Assembly: GCA_009780245.1 (NCBI GenBank)
Contig: WRAJ01000021.1
Span: 1-37,477 of the forward strand
DNA from: Turicibacter sp.
GTDB taxonomy: Bacteria > Bacillota_I > Bacilli_A > MOL361 > Turicibacteraceae
Reading direction: 5' to 3'
Length of the DNA: 37,477 nt
Under the pieces are notes generated by a model that did not search any database, was not told the origin of the DNA, and saw nothing but the letters and a program-made list of their open reading frames with translations. Positions within the stretch are counted from its first letter, which is position 1, and every line of letters starts with the position of its first letter. Below, in pieces: positions 1 through 7,687 of this stretch. The position numbers and the translations under genes are program-made.

Positions 1-173
1 TGAATTATAGCAGCAAACACCCGCAAAACTCACTATAGAAGCTTATATTTCGATACTTATAGTGAATTATAGCAGCAAACACCCGCAAAACTCACTATAG
101 AAGCTTATATTTCGATACTTATAGTGAATTATAGCAGCAAACACCCGCAAAACTCACTATAGAAGCTTATATT
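1..173. repeat. 62-bp tandem repeat, three copies (third partial)
   Basis: Copies start at 1, 63 and 125 with an exact period of 62 bp; the third diverges after about 173. The array begins at the window edge, so there may be more copies. Each unit carries ACTCACTATA and, about 30 bp later, TATAGTGA-type arms, so each can fold into a hairpin. Read on the minus strand the hairpin is followed by TTTT, so the units look like a multiplied operon terminator rather than coding DNA. Confidence 0.9.
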
Positions 174-191
174 CTGCACGTTATAGTGAGT
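147..191 (-). terminator. Terminator after the kinase gene
   Basis: On the minus strand a perfect 10-bp stem (ACTCACTATA / TATAGTGAGT, 182-191 and 152-161) is followed by TTTT about 28 nt after the kinase stop codon. It is the gene-proximal member of the tandem repeat. It would end the isomerase-transketolase-kinase transcript. Confidence 0.6.
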
Positions 192-219
192 CCTCCTATA
201 TTTTTTCACAGCTGCCTAA

Positions 220-1710
220 TTATTTTTGACTGCTGATAATACCATTAACTGCTTTTTGCCAACCCTCGTACCAGCTATCTCTTAAATCCTCGGCAAGCTG
301 TGCCGAGTAAACCTGCGAGTCCTCGTTCAAGGTGCGAATCCTATCCAGCGACTCCCACACGCCAAAGCCCAGACCCGCCAAGTACACCGAGCCCATCGCG
401 GATAGCTCTGCTAAATCGGACGTTCGGACATCCGCCCCGAGCATATCCGCTTGGAATTGCATCAAGAAGCGATTCTTTGTCGCACCGCCATCTGTGCGTA
501 GCGCTTTCACGGTGATGCCGGATTCCTGTGCAATCAACGTCACCGCATCTTTCACTTGGTAAGCCGTGCTTTCAAGGGCCGCTCGAGCGATATGGGCTTT
601 CCCGCTACTTCGGGTCAATCCAACAATGGCAGCCCGCGCATGCGGATCCCAGTACGGTGCCCCTAAACCAACAAAGGCTGGTATTAAATAAACGCCCTCA
701 TTATCGGGTAGCTTTGCCGCTAGTGGTTCTAGTTCGCCGACATCACCGAATAATTCCAGTTGGTCAATCAACCAATTCATCGTATCGCCCGTTGAGTGGA
801 TGATCCCTTCTAGCGCGTAGCTGACCTTCCCGTCAATCCCCCACGCCACGGATGTCACTAACCCGTTGCCGCCTCGCACCAACTCGCCCGTTTGCATCAG
901 GACCGACGTCCCCGTGCCGTAAGTCGCTTTCGCCATGCCCGGTTCAAAGCACTTCTGCCCGAACAAAGCCGCTTGCGAATCGCCAATCACACCTGAGATT
1001 GGTAGGCCTTTTGCATGGATTTCCTCGTCGGCAATGTGCCCGAAAAGCGCGTTACAACTTTTCACCTCGGGGAGCATCGACTTCGGGATCCCCATAATAT
1101 CAAGGATTTCCTCGTCCCAGCCTAGCGTGTTAATGTTGTACAGCGACGTCCGACTAGCATTCGTCACGTCCGTCGCATGCACCGCACCGTCCGTTAATTT
1201 CCAAATCAACCAGCTATCGATCGTGCCAAGTAGTAACTGTCCGCTCCTAGCTTTTTCTAGCGCACCCGGAACCTGCTCCAAGATCCATTTCACTTTCGTC
1301 GCTGAGAAATACGGGTCCACCGTGAGCCCCGTCTTCTCGAAAATCTTCTCTTCATAACCCTGCTGTTTCAACGCGTCGCAGAGTGTTGCTGTTCGCCGAC
1401 ATTGCCACACAATCGCGTGATGAATCGGCTCACCGGTTGTTTTGTCCCAAACTAGCACCGTCTCGCGCTGATTCGTCATCGCCAAGCCAACCACTTGCTT
1501 TTCTGCTAACACCTCACGGTTGACAACCTCGTTTAACAGCTCTTTCACATTCTCATAAATTTCCGTCGGATCGTGCGCCACCCAGCCCGGTTGCGGGTAA
1601 TACTGCTCGTGCGCCTTCGTCTTCTTCATCACAACCTGCGCCTGCTCATCTACCAACAACGCCTTCGTCCCCGACGTACTCTGATCAATTGCCACGATAT
1701 ATTTTGTCAT
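220..1710 (-). CDS. FGGY-family carbohydrate kinase, glycerol-kinase-like
   Basis: ATP-dependent sugar or polyol kinase of 496 aa, full length for the family. The fold is that of glycerol kinase: an N-terminal phosphate motif IDQSTSGTK, NQRE (R82, E83), W102, Y134 in DPYFSATK, and D244 in GDSQAALFGQ, which correspond to the glycerol-contact residues of GlpK. The GDQQ of typical GlpK reads GDSQ here, so one substrate-contact glutamine is a serine (S245). It is last in an operon with an isomerase and a split transketolase, 12 bp after the transketolase C half, with a GAGGTGG ribosome binding site. A true GlpK normally sits with glpF or glpO/D, so I infer a different substrate, perhaps a branched ketose such as apulose. 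Kinase call is firm; substrate is not. Confidence 0.85.
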   Translation of the reverse strand: MTKYIVAIDQSTSGTKALLVDEQAQVVMKKTKAHEQYYPQPGWVAHDPTEIYENVKELLNEVVNREVLAEKQVVGLAMTNQRETVLVWDKTTGEPIHHAIVWQCRRTATLCDALKQQGYEEKIFEKTGLTVDPYFSATKVKWILEQVPGALEKARSGQLLLGTIDSWLIWKLTDGAVHATDVTNASRTSLYNINTLGWDEEILDIMGIPKSMLPEVKSCNALFGHIADEEIHAKGLPISGVIGDSQAALFGQKCFEPGMAKATYGTGTSVLMQTGELVRGGNGLVTSVAWGIDGKVSYALEGIIHSTGDTMNWLIDQLELFGDVGELEPLAAKLPDNEGVYLIPAFVGLGAPYWDPHARAAIVGLTRSSGKAHIARAALESTAYQVKDAVTLIAQESGITVKALRTDGGATKNRFLMQFQADMLGADVRTSDLAELSAMGSVYLAGLGFGVWESLDRIRTLNEDSQVYSAQLAEDLRDSWYEGWQKAVNGIISSQK

Positions 1711-1722
1711 CGCCAGCCACCT

Positions 1723-2688
1723 CTACTTTGTAAGAAGCTCATGTGCAACCTTAACGACTTGCTTCACACTTAACCCATAGTGCTCAAACACCTCAGCCGA
1801 CTTCCCCGCCACAGCAGGCTCATCCGGTATCCCTAAGATCTTCATCGGAACTGGATGTTGTTGCACCACGACTTCCGCCACCGCAGCGCCCAAACCACCG
1901 TGAATACTATGCTCTTCCAATGTGATAACACAGCCAGTCTCTTTCGCCGCTTTTGCAATCGCTTCAGTGTCTAACGGCTTAATCGTATGGAAATTCAACA
2001 CACGTGCTTGGATACCCTCCTGCTTAAGCTGTTGTGCCGAGTCGAGCGCCACACGCACCGTTTCGCCGGTTGCGATCAGCGTTAAGTCCGTGCCTTCGTG
2101 CATCGTCACTGCTTTTCCTATTTCAAATTCGTAATCTTCGCTTAAATAACAATCTTCTACCGGGTTTCGCCCGACTCTTAGATAGATCGGACGCGGGTAA
2201 TCGATTAAAGCTTCGACCATCTTTTTCGCTTCGTGACGGTCAGCCGGTAGCATCACGTCAAGCCCGGGAATCGCGCGTGTCACCGCTAAATCTTGTACCG
2301 AGTGATGGCTCATCCCAAGCGCTCCGTAGCTAATGCCACCGCTAATCCCGATCAGTTTCACGTTTGTCTGTGAATAAGCAACGCTGACTTTGATCTGCTC
2401 GATGCTTCGCATGCTTAAGAAGCAAGCCGGGGAAGCAACGAACGGAATTTTTCCTGAGTGTGCCAGCCCGGCGGCCACGCCCACTAAATTTTGTTCGGCA
2501 ATCCCGATTTCAACAAGTTGATCCGGAAGCTCTTCGGCAAATTTCACCATGGAAGCCGAGCCGCGCGAATCACTCGTTAGGACGAGAATGTCTGCGTTCG
2601 TTTTGCCATGTTCGAGCAACGTATCGCTGATGACTTGCCGATTGGCGATCTTGTTTGGTTTTGTTCGTTCTAATGCGGTGTGTGTCAT
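1723..2688 (-). CDS. Transketolase, C-terminal subunit
   Basis: A 321-aa protein covering the pyrimidine-binding and C-terminal domains of transketolase. The catalytic glutamate that activates thiamine diphosphate is E65 in EIGIAEQN, and the SHHSVQDLA segment lies downstream as in other split transketolases. It needs the N-terminal subunit encoded just upstream; the two genes share the sequence ATGA, so translation is probably coupled. Split transketolases are common in Firmicutes pathways for unusual sugars (pentose, apiose and sulfosugar routes). Here it would move a two-carbon unit from the ketose phosphate made by the neighbouring isomerase and kinase to an aldose phosphate. Full-length transketolase is about 650 aa, so this is a natural half, not a fragment. 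Confidence 0.92.
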   Translation of the reverse strand: MTHTALERTKPNKIANRQVISDTLLEHGKTNADILVLTSDSRGSASMVKFAEELPDQLVEIGIAEQNLVGVAAGLAHSGKIPFVASPACFLSMRSIEQIKVSVAYSQTNVKLIGISGGISYGALGMSHHSVQDLAVTRAIPGLDVMLPADRHEAKKMVEALIDYPRPIYLRVGRNPVEDCYLSEDYEFEIGKAVTMHEGTDLTLIATGETVRVALDSAQQLKQEGIQARVLNFHTIKPLDTEAIAKAAKETGCVITLEEHSIHGGLGAAVAEVVVQQHPVPMKILGIPDEPAVAGKSAEVFEHYGLSVKQVVKVAHELLTK

Positions 2689-3506
2689 GTTAGTTTCGCC
2701 TCCAGTTCATTTAAGGCTGCTTTATACTGTGCATCGCTTGGTACGTGGTGATGCCAAGCCGGGTTGTTTTCGCCCGCTGGGATCCCCTTTGTTTTGATCG
2801 TATTCGCCATGATCAGCGTTGGTTTCCCGCTTCCCCTTCGATTGGTAGATAAAGCTTCGATTAACTGATTCATGTTGTGGCCATCCACTTCCACCACGTG
2901 CCAACCAAAACTTGTCCATTTTGATGGGAGGGGTTCTAGGGTCATCACATCTTCTGTTGTTCCGCTAATTTGGAGGCGGTTGCGATCGATGATGGCCACT
3001 AAGTTGTCCAGCTTGTAATGGGCCGCTGACATTGCCGCTTCCCAGACGGACCCTTCGGCTTGCTCGCCGTCGCCCATTAAAGTAAAGGTTCGGTAAGCCT
3101 TGCCGTCCATTTTTGCCGCAAGCGCCATGCCCACAGCCACTGATAAGCCTTGACCCAACGACCCGGTGTTCATTTCCACCCCGGCAACTTTATTATTGGG
3201 ATGCGCGATCAACCGCGTGCCAAACCCGCAGAAGGTCTTTAGCTCTTCTTTTTTTATGAAGCCACGATCAGCTAGGACAGCCCATAATGCCTCAGCGATA
3301 TGCCCTTTGCTCAGGATAAAACGGTCACGGGCATCGTCAGTTGGGTTTTGCGGATCGATGTTTAGGACGTTGTGGTATAGCGCGGTGAGGATGTCAATGC
3401 TTGAGAACGACCCACCGATGTGCCCCGCTTTCGCTTCGTGAATCATTTTCAGTACTGCTATGCGAATTTCAGTTGCTTTTCTTTCTAAACGCGTGTTCTC
3501 GTTCAT
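2685..3506 (-). CDS. Transketolase, N-terminal subunit
   Basis: A 273-aa protein with the thiamine-diphosphate-binding half of transketolase. It shows AGHIGGSFS (H29), SKGH (H69) and the ThDP motif starting GDGE at 145-148 and ending in N176. The start has the ribosome site AAGGAG 8 nt upstream. It overlaps the C-terminal subunit gene by 4 bp, so the two subunits form one enzyme. A 211-bp spacer with 42-bp repeats separates it from the isomerase gene upstream; I see no clear internal promoter there, so the four genes are probably one transcript. Function is certain at family level; donor substrate unknown. Confidence 0.93.
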   Translation of the reverse strand: MNENTRLERKATEIRIAVLKMIHEAKAGHIGGSFSSIDILTALYHNVLNIDPQNPTDDARDRFILSKGHIAEALWAVLADRGFIKKEELKTFCGFGTRLIAHPNNKVAGVEMNTGSLGQGLSVAVGMALAAKMDGKAYRTFTLMGDGEQAEGSVWEAAMSAAHYKLDNLVAIIDRNRLQISGTTEDVMTLEPLPSKWTSFGWHVVEVDGHNMNQLIEALSTNRRGSGKPTLIMANTIKTKGIPAGENNPAWHHHVPSDAQYKAALNELEAKLT

Positions 3507-3541
3507 CTGCGTTCTCCTTTTTATTTGATTTCATTCGTGCT

Positions 3542-3700
3542 GATTCCCTATTTACACGAAATAGGAGGTCGTCTAGGGAAATGGTTCCCTATTACCAGCG
3601 AAATAAGGGGGGTGATAGGGAAATGGTTCCCTATTACCAATGAAATAAGGGGGGCGATAGGGAAATTTTTACCTACTATCTTTGAAATAGGGGTGTCCCT
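3542..3700. repeat. 42-bp degenerate tandem repeat inside the sugar operon
   Basis: About four units with a 42-bp period, for example TAGGGAAATGG at 3574 and 3616 and a diverged copy at 3658, with a shorter first copy at 3544. The core TAGGGAAATGGTTCCCTA is a palindrome followed by a GAAATAAGGGG segment. Related sequence occurs at 10444-10567. The period is a multiple of three, so the plus strand shows a repeated peptide in an ORF from 3525, but that ORF overlaps the isomerase gene and has no coding support. Confidence 0.8.
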
Positions 3701-3717
3701 AGGAAAATCACCCTACG

Positions 3718-5154
3718 CTACTTATTCAAATCACTGCCGCGTAGCCACGCCTGGATTTCCGCTTCGGTTGGATCGACTGGATCTGGCGTTAATCCCGGAA
3801 TATACTGGCACGCTTCGTATAGCGCTGGGATCACGTCTTCGTGGATCCCCGTTGAATGGTGAATATAAGGCCCTTTGACTAGCTTCTCTTCCCATAGCGG
3901 CCAGTCGTTCACTTCCACCCACACGTAAGAGCCTCTTGTATACGGCCCTTCGATGCCTTTCGCTTTCCCCAAGAAAATCGAGTACTCGCCGTGATCACCG
4001 TCAAATCTTGCGATCGTCATGTCGCCACCCGCGACTTCTCCCTCAAGAGCGCCTGGGGCTTCATCCTCGAATAACCAGTGACGCTGTAGTTTAGGCTTGT
4101 CTTCAACCTTCATTGATAACGGGAAATTTCCGCAATGGAACAGCAATTCACCGTTTGGATTTTCCGGGTGACGCACCGTAATATCAGCAAAGAACGTCGG
4201 CTTCTGATTCATCGTCGCCGCTTGTACCATAATCGACGTGATCGCACCGTGAATGTCCGTTTCACACGTCGTCGGAATTTGCTCATCCGTTAATAACCCG
4301 TTCACAAAGCACGGCATAATGCCGGTAATGCTTTGCAGCGCTGACCAACATTGAATCGCCACCGCGTTACTTCTGGTCTGCTCCACCATTCGTCTAATCG
4401 CAATTTTCAGTGCGGCCATCTTAGTGATCGACTCATCTGGCAACCCGTCCCAGTCAACCGCTTCTTTCATCAACTTGATTTCATCCGCAAGCACGTCCCC
4501 ACCCATTTTTTCAATCCGTACAACCGATTTTCTTAAATCTTCCAAACTAATCGGGTGGATTTGAATCCCAAACTTTTCTAACAACTCCCCTTCGTTACAA
4601 ATCACTGACCAGAAATCTGACGGTCGTGTGGAAATTTGTAAAATACGCAAGTCTCTAAAATGCTTCACGACATTGGCAGCTGCAATAAAGTTTTTAAATC
4701 CACGTTCAAAAACTGGATCGTCAACCCGACAATTGGTGATGTACGTAAATGTCACACCGAAGCGTCGCAACACTTTCCCAGTGGCGAATAACCCGCATTG
4801 CGTATCGCGAAGTCGCATCCCATCTGCCAGAGGTGCCTCATCTCGTGGTCCCCATAATAGCACCGGCTTATCCAGCGCCTTCGCAACCCGAGCAACAATG
4901 TCCTCCGTTCCAAAGTTACAGTGCGGAACAAACAACGCATCCACTTCCGCATCTTTAAAGCGTCTAATGATTTCAGCTTCTTCGTGACGTTCGTGTAACA
5001 ACCCTTCCTCGTTGATACCTTCCAAATCAATGATGTCGATATCGAGATCAAAACTTTCCATCTTTTCCTTGATCAATACTTTGTACTTCAATGCGTCTTC
5101 CTTACTAAATACGAAGCGTCGTGTTGGTGCATAAGCGAGTTTAAACTTTTTCAT
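3718..5154 (-). CDS. L-fucose isomerase family protein
   Basis: A 478-aa sugar isomerase-like protein of the FucI/AraA structural family, which uses a divalent metal to interconvert aldose and ketose. Candidate metal ligands are E298 in CETDIHGA, D324 in FFADIT and H340 in FHCGNFP (or a histidine in the later IHHSTGIHED stretch). The length fits the shorter FucI-like subgroup rather than the 590-aa E. coli FucI. It is first in the operon with the split transketolase and kinase, so it should make the ketose that the kinase phosphorylates. The AGGAGG site is 8 nt before the start. A promoter and a LacI-type operator lie upstream. Family is clear; the sugar is not. Confidence 0.85.
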   Translation of the reverse strand: MKKFKLAYAPTRRFVFSKEDALKYKVLIKEKMESFDLDIDIIDLEGINEEGLLHERHEEAEIIRRFKDAEVDALFVPHCNFGTEDIVARVAKALDKPVLLWGPRDEAPLADGMRLRDTQCGLFATGKVLRRFGVTFTYITNCRVDDPVFERGFKNFIAAANVVKHFRDLRILQISTRPSDFWSVICNEGELLEKFGIQIHPISLEDLRKSVVRIEKMGGDVLADEIKLMKEAVDWDGLPDESITKMAALKIAIRRMVEQTRSNAVAIQCWSALQSITGIMPCFVNGLLTDEQIPTTCETDIHGAITSIMVQAATMNQKPTFFADITVRHPENPNGELLFHCGNFPLSMKVEDKPKLQRHWLFEDEAPGALEGEVAGGDMTIARFDGDHGEYSIFLGKAKGIEGPYTRGSYVWVEVNDWPLWEEKLVKGPYIHHSTGIHEDVIPALYEACQYIPGLTPDPVDPTEAEIQAWLRGSDLNK

Positions 5155-5186
5155 CTTCTACATCCTCCTGGTCTTAAATAAAATTT

Positions 5187-5205
5187 GTTTAGCAAATCAC
5201 TAAAC
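5187..5205. promoter_or_regulatory. Candidate LacI-family operator 1 (isomerase leader)
   Basis: GTTTAGCAAATCACTAAAC is a dyad with 6-bp arms GTTTAG / CTAAAC and a 7-bp centre. The same arms and spacing recur at 5489-5507 before the regulator gene. It lies between the isomerase promoter and start codon, where a bound repressor could block elongation. Confidence 0.6.
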
Positions 5206-5255
5206 GAATCCGATGAATCGTCATTTGTAAACATTTTCTTTCATTTGTTGCGTTA

Positions 5256-5284
5256 ATATTACCACAGCAATTAGCGTTGGTCAA
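5256..5284 (-). promoter_or_regulatory. Promoter of the isomerase-transketolase-kinase operon
   Basis: On the minus strand, -35 TTGACC (5279-5284), 17-bp spacer and -10 TAATAT (5256-5261). It is a good sigma-A match about 100 bp before the isomerase start. Confidence 0.65.
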
Positions 5285-5362
5285 GTACTTTTGATAAACT
5301 TTTTTAGTTTTATGATAATAAATTTTATGTTTTGTTTAGTTGCATTATTCTTAGATAACATT

Positions 5363-5408
5363 AAAAAACCGCCCAAACACCTTGATAAAAGGCATTTATA
5401 CGGTTTTA
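5363..5408. other. Hairpin-rich part of the divergent spacer
   Basis: The 433-bp spacer between the isomerase and lacI genes holds no gene I can support. This part has AAAACCG / CGGTTTT arms able to form a hairpin, followed by a TGATA / TATCA dyad near 5420-5440. It may insulate the two divergent promoters. Confidence 0.3.
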
Positions 5409-5488
5409 ATAAAGCACATGATAGGTTTTGTTCCCGTTTATCATAACACACTCTTTTTCGCACGTCAATGATTTTTAACATCAAAATC

Positions 5489-5507
5489 GTTTAGCGTTTA
5501 ACTAAAA
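5489..5507. promoter_or_regulatory. Candidate LacI-family operator 2 (regulator promoter)
   Basis: GTTTAGCGTTTAACTAAAA has the same GTTTAG-N7-CTAAA layout as 5187-5205 and lies just upstream of the lacI promoter. The pair suggests that the regulator controls the operon and itself, possibly with DNA looping. Confidence 0.6.
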
Positions 5508-5524
5508 TAGTTTAGTGGAGGGGG

Positions 5525-5552
5525 TTTATTTTTTAGAGAAATGTGTTATAAT
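5525..5552 (+). promoter_or_regulatory. Promoter of the LacI-family regulator gene
   Basis: Perfect -10 TATAAT at 5547-5552, with a weak -35 TTTATT at 5525-5530 and a 16-bp spacer. It lies 36 bp before the start codon. Confidence 0.55.
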
Positions 5553-5587
5553 AGAAGGAAATCTTAAGGTTATAGGAGAGAGTTGTT

Positions 5588-6613
5588 ATGAAAATAGATG
5601 ATATCGCTAGGTTAGCAAACGTCTCAAAATCAGCCGTTTCATTAGCGCTAAACGGGAAAAAAGGCGTCAGCGCCGAAACGCGCGATAAAATTTTAAAAAT
5701 CGCATCCGAACACGGGTACATGACACGCTCCGTTATCAAAACCGAAGCCGACCATTCCAAATTGTTAAGACTGGTCGCTTGTACAAACGGGCACATCGTT
5801 ACCGAGCAATACGAATCCTTGCCCTTTTTTACGGAGTTAATCGGTGATATTAATAAGCAGATTTCTTCTAACGGGTTTTCGCTCATCGTTTCAACCGTCA
5901 ATAGTACAAACCTCGAGGAAGAGATCACACAGCTAGAAAAAAACCAAAAGTCCGCTGGTATTTTACTACTAGGAACCAATTTAAACGCAGAACAAATTAA
6001 ACTGATCGCGACGATGCAACCCAACCTCGTTGTATTAGACACATGCTTTGAAACGTTAGAAGTTAATTTCGTTTCGATCAACAACGTCTACGGCGCTTAT
6101 CAAGCCGGAAAGTTTATCACTGATCTCGGCCATCAAAGCATTGGCTATGTCGCATCCGATGCCAGAATTTACAACTTTGATATGAGAAAAAAAGGCTTCT
6201 TGCAAGCCATGTCAGAATCAGATTTAGAGATCGCAGATGAACACTATTTCTCTATCTCCCCTACCGTTTTAGTTGAACAATCGGTGTTCACTCATGCGAT
6301 TAAAAACCTTAATGGCCAGCTGCCAACTGCCTTGTTTTGCGAAGCGGATTACATGGCGATCAGTGTCATCAAATCACTGACAGAGCTTGGCATTAGGGTT
6401 CCAGAAGATGTTTCTGTTGTTGGGTTTGATAATATTTTTGAGTCTCAAGTTATTACACCGGAGCTGACAACGATTCACGTCAGGAAGGACTCGCTGGCAA
6501 CGTTGGCCGTGGAAAAATTGATTAGTGACATTAGTCATCACCAAGATAAAACGAAGGTGTTTGTTGATACCGAAATCGTCATTCGGAAATCGTGCAAAGC
6601 CATTGGCTCATAA
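5588..6613 (+). CDS. LacI/GalR-family transcriptional regulator
   Basis: A 341-aa one-component regulator. The N-terminal HTH (residues 1-25, IDDIARLANVSKSAVSLALNG) and hinge are typical of LacI/GalR proteins, followed by a periplasmic-binding-protein-like sugar domain ending in the common VPEDVSVVGFDN segment (about 290-305). The start has the ribosome site AGGAGAG 7 nt upstream. It is divergent from the isomerase operon, with which it shares two matching operator dyads, so it most likely represses that operon until its sugar binds. The effector is unknown. A terminator follows directly. Confidence 0.93.
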   Translation: MKIDDIARLANVSKSAVSLALNGKKGVSAETRDKILKIASEHGYMTRSVIKTEADHSKLLRLVACTNGHIVTEQYESLPFFTELIGDINKQISSNGFSLIVSTVNSTNLEEEITQLEKNQKSAGILLLGTNLNAEQIKLIATMQPNLVVLDTCFETLEVNFVSINNVYGAYQAGKFITDLGHQSIGYVASDARIYNFDMRKKGFLQAMSESDLEIADEHYFSISPTVLVEQSVFTHAIKNLNGQLPTALFCEADYMAISVIKSLTELGIRVPEDVSVVGFDNIFESQVITPELTTIHVRKDSLATLAVEKLISDISHHQDKTKVFVDTEIVIRKSCKAIGS

Positions 6614-6640
6614 AAAGGACATCGCTCAGATGCCCTTTTT
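6612..6640. terminator. Bidirectional terminator between lacI and the thioredoxin-like gene
   Basis: Hairpin AAAAAGGACATC / GATGCCCTTTTT with one mismatch, A-rich on one side and T-rich on the other. It can serve the two convergent genes. Confidence 0.8.
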
Positions 6641-6642
6641 CT

Positions 6643-6957
6643 TTACTGTAAATCTCTAATGAATGCCTCAATTTCAGGCGGCGTCTTCCGATCTTTGCTC
6701 ACAAAGCGCCCCACTACCTCCCCATCCACAAATGCCAGAAACGACGGGATACCGTAAATATCCAAATCTTTGCACAGGGCGAGGTGGTCGTCACGATCAA
6801 CGTAAGAAAATTGCCATGCAGGAAAATTCGCCTCAATCGTTGGCAGATGAGGTTTAATAAAGATACAATCCCCGCACCACTCTGCCGAAAACACTACGAT
6901 GTGCTTGCCTGTTTCGGTTGTTTGTTCAAATTGCGCTAATGTTTTAATAATTTCCAT
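6643..6957 (-). CDS. Thioredoxin-family protein, WCGDC active site
   Basis: A 104-aa single-domain thioredoxin-fold protein for cytosolic thiol-disulfide exchange. The active site is WCGDC (W27-C31) instead of the classical WCGPC, and the cis-proline is in YGIPSFLAF near residue 70. The missing active-site proline and the aspartate resemble the YtpP-like Bacillus proteins and should change redox potential. It is monocistronic, with a terminator on each side. It has no signal peptide. It may maintain a particular partner rather than act as the main thioredoxin. Confidence 0.85.
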   Translation of the reverse strand: MEIIKTLAQFEQTTETGKHIVVFSAEWCGDCIFIKPHLPTIEANFPAWQFSYVDRDDHLALCKDLDIYGIPSFLAFVDGEVVGRFVSKDRKTPPEIEAFIRDLQ

Positions 6958-6980
6958 GTTATAACAACGCTCCTTCTATT

Positions 6981-7015
6981 AAAAATAAGCTAACCATTGC
7001 ATCAGTTAGCTTATT
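6981..7015 (-). terminator. Terminator of hpf
   Basis: Minus-strand stem AATAAGCTAAC / GTTAGCTTATT (11 bp perfect), followed by TTTTT. It lies just after the hpf stop codon and before the thioredoxin-like gene. Confidence 0.85.
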
Positions 7016-7028
7016 CGGATCACCCTTA

Positions 7029-7574
7029 TTATTCGCGATTCGTTTCAATCACACCAATCTGCCCATCTTTACGACGATACACGACACACACAGCGTCAAG
7101 TTCCATATCGAAGTACACGTAGAAATCGTGCCCAAGTAAATCAAGCTGCATAATCGCTTCTTCCACGTCCATCGGCTTCAAGAAAATTTCCTTCGACTTA
7201 AACGGCGCTTCGTTTGCCACTTCGCGATCACCGTTTTCTAGGTTACTAAAGTACTCGGCAATGCCTTCTCTTTCTTTAATTTTTTTATTTGCTTTTGTTT
7301 TATGACGACGAATTTGACGTTCCAATTTATCAATAACGAGGTCTACCGCTGCGTATAAATCCGTGTGCTCTTCTTCTGCACGTAAGATAAATTGCTTTCC
7401 TGGAATGGTAACTTCCACTTTTTGGATAACATCGTAAATTTTAATATTAACACGAGCTTCTAAATCATCACTAGCCGGTAAAAATTTTGCTAAAGAACCT
7501 ACTTTTAGCTCGATGTGCTCTCTAATTGCGTCTGTGATGGTAAAATTATTTGCTGCTCTCGTTACTATTGTCAT
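7029..7574 (-). CDS. hpf: Ribosome hibernation promoting factor, long form
   Basis: A 181-aa long-form HPF (the YvyD type of Gram-positives). The N-terminal RaiA-like domain (about 1-100) binds in the small subunit channel where tRNA and mRNA sit; the C-terminal domain (about 125-181, FLKPMDVEEAIMQLDLLGHDFYVY and VVYRRKDG) dimerises to join two ribosomes as 100S particles. I use the ATG at 7574, because an AAGGGAG site lies 9 nt upstream; a TTG codon nine bases earlier would sit on that site. A consensus-like promoter precedes it and a terminator follows, so it is a single-gene unit. Confidence 0.96.
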   Translation of the reverse strand: MTIVTRAANNFTITDAIREHIELKVGSLAKFLPASDDLEARVNIKIYDVIQKVEVTIPGKQFILRAEEEHTDLYAAVDLVIDKLERQIRRHKTKANKKIKEREGIAEYFSNLENGDREVANEAPFKSKEIFLKPMDVEEAIMQLDLLGHDFYVYFDMELDAVCVVYRRKDGQIGVIETNRE

Positions 7575-7607
7575 GCCAACCAACTCCCTTAAATCTGTTA
7601 TGGCACT

Positions 7608-7636
7608 ATTATAACATTCTTAAACTCCTTTGTAAA
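7608..7636 (-). promoter_or_regulatory. Promoter of hpf
   Basis: Minus-strand -35 TTTACA (7631-7636), 17-bp spacer, -10 TATAAT (7608-7613), about 35 bp before the start codon. Confidence 0.75.
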
Positions 7637-7687
7637 CACTTTCTAAAGGAGAAAATGCCTTTTCTTTCTAAAAAGAACAAGATTCGT

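Noticed and set aside
220-1710. Calling the kinase GlpK outright
   Set aside because: Operon context (isomerase, transketolase, LacI regulator) and the GDSQ change do not fit a plain glycerol kinase, although the fold does.
3525-3878. Plus-strand ORF with a repeated 14-residue peptide (IGKWFPITNEIRG)
   Set aside because: The periodicity comes from the 42-bp DNA repeat; the ORF overlaps the isomerase gene and has no ribosome site.
4628-4987. Plus-strand ORFs inside the isomerase and other minus-strand genes
   Set aside because: They are shadows of well-supported genes, with no ribosome sites or family similarity.
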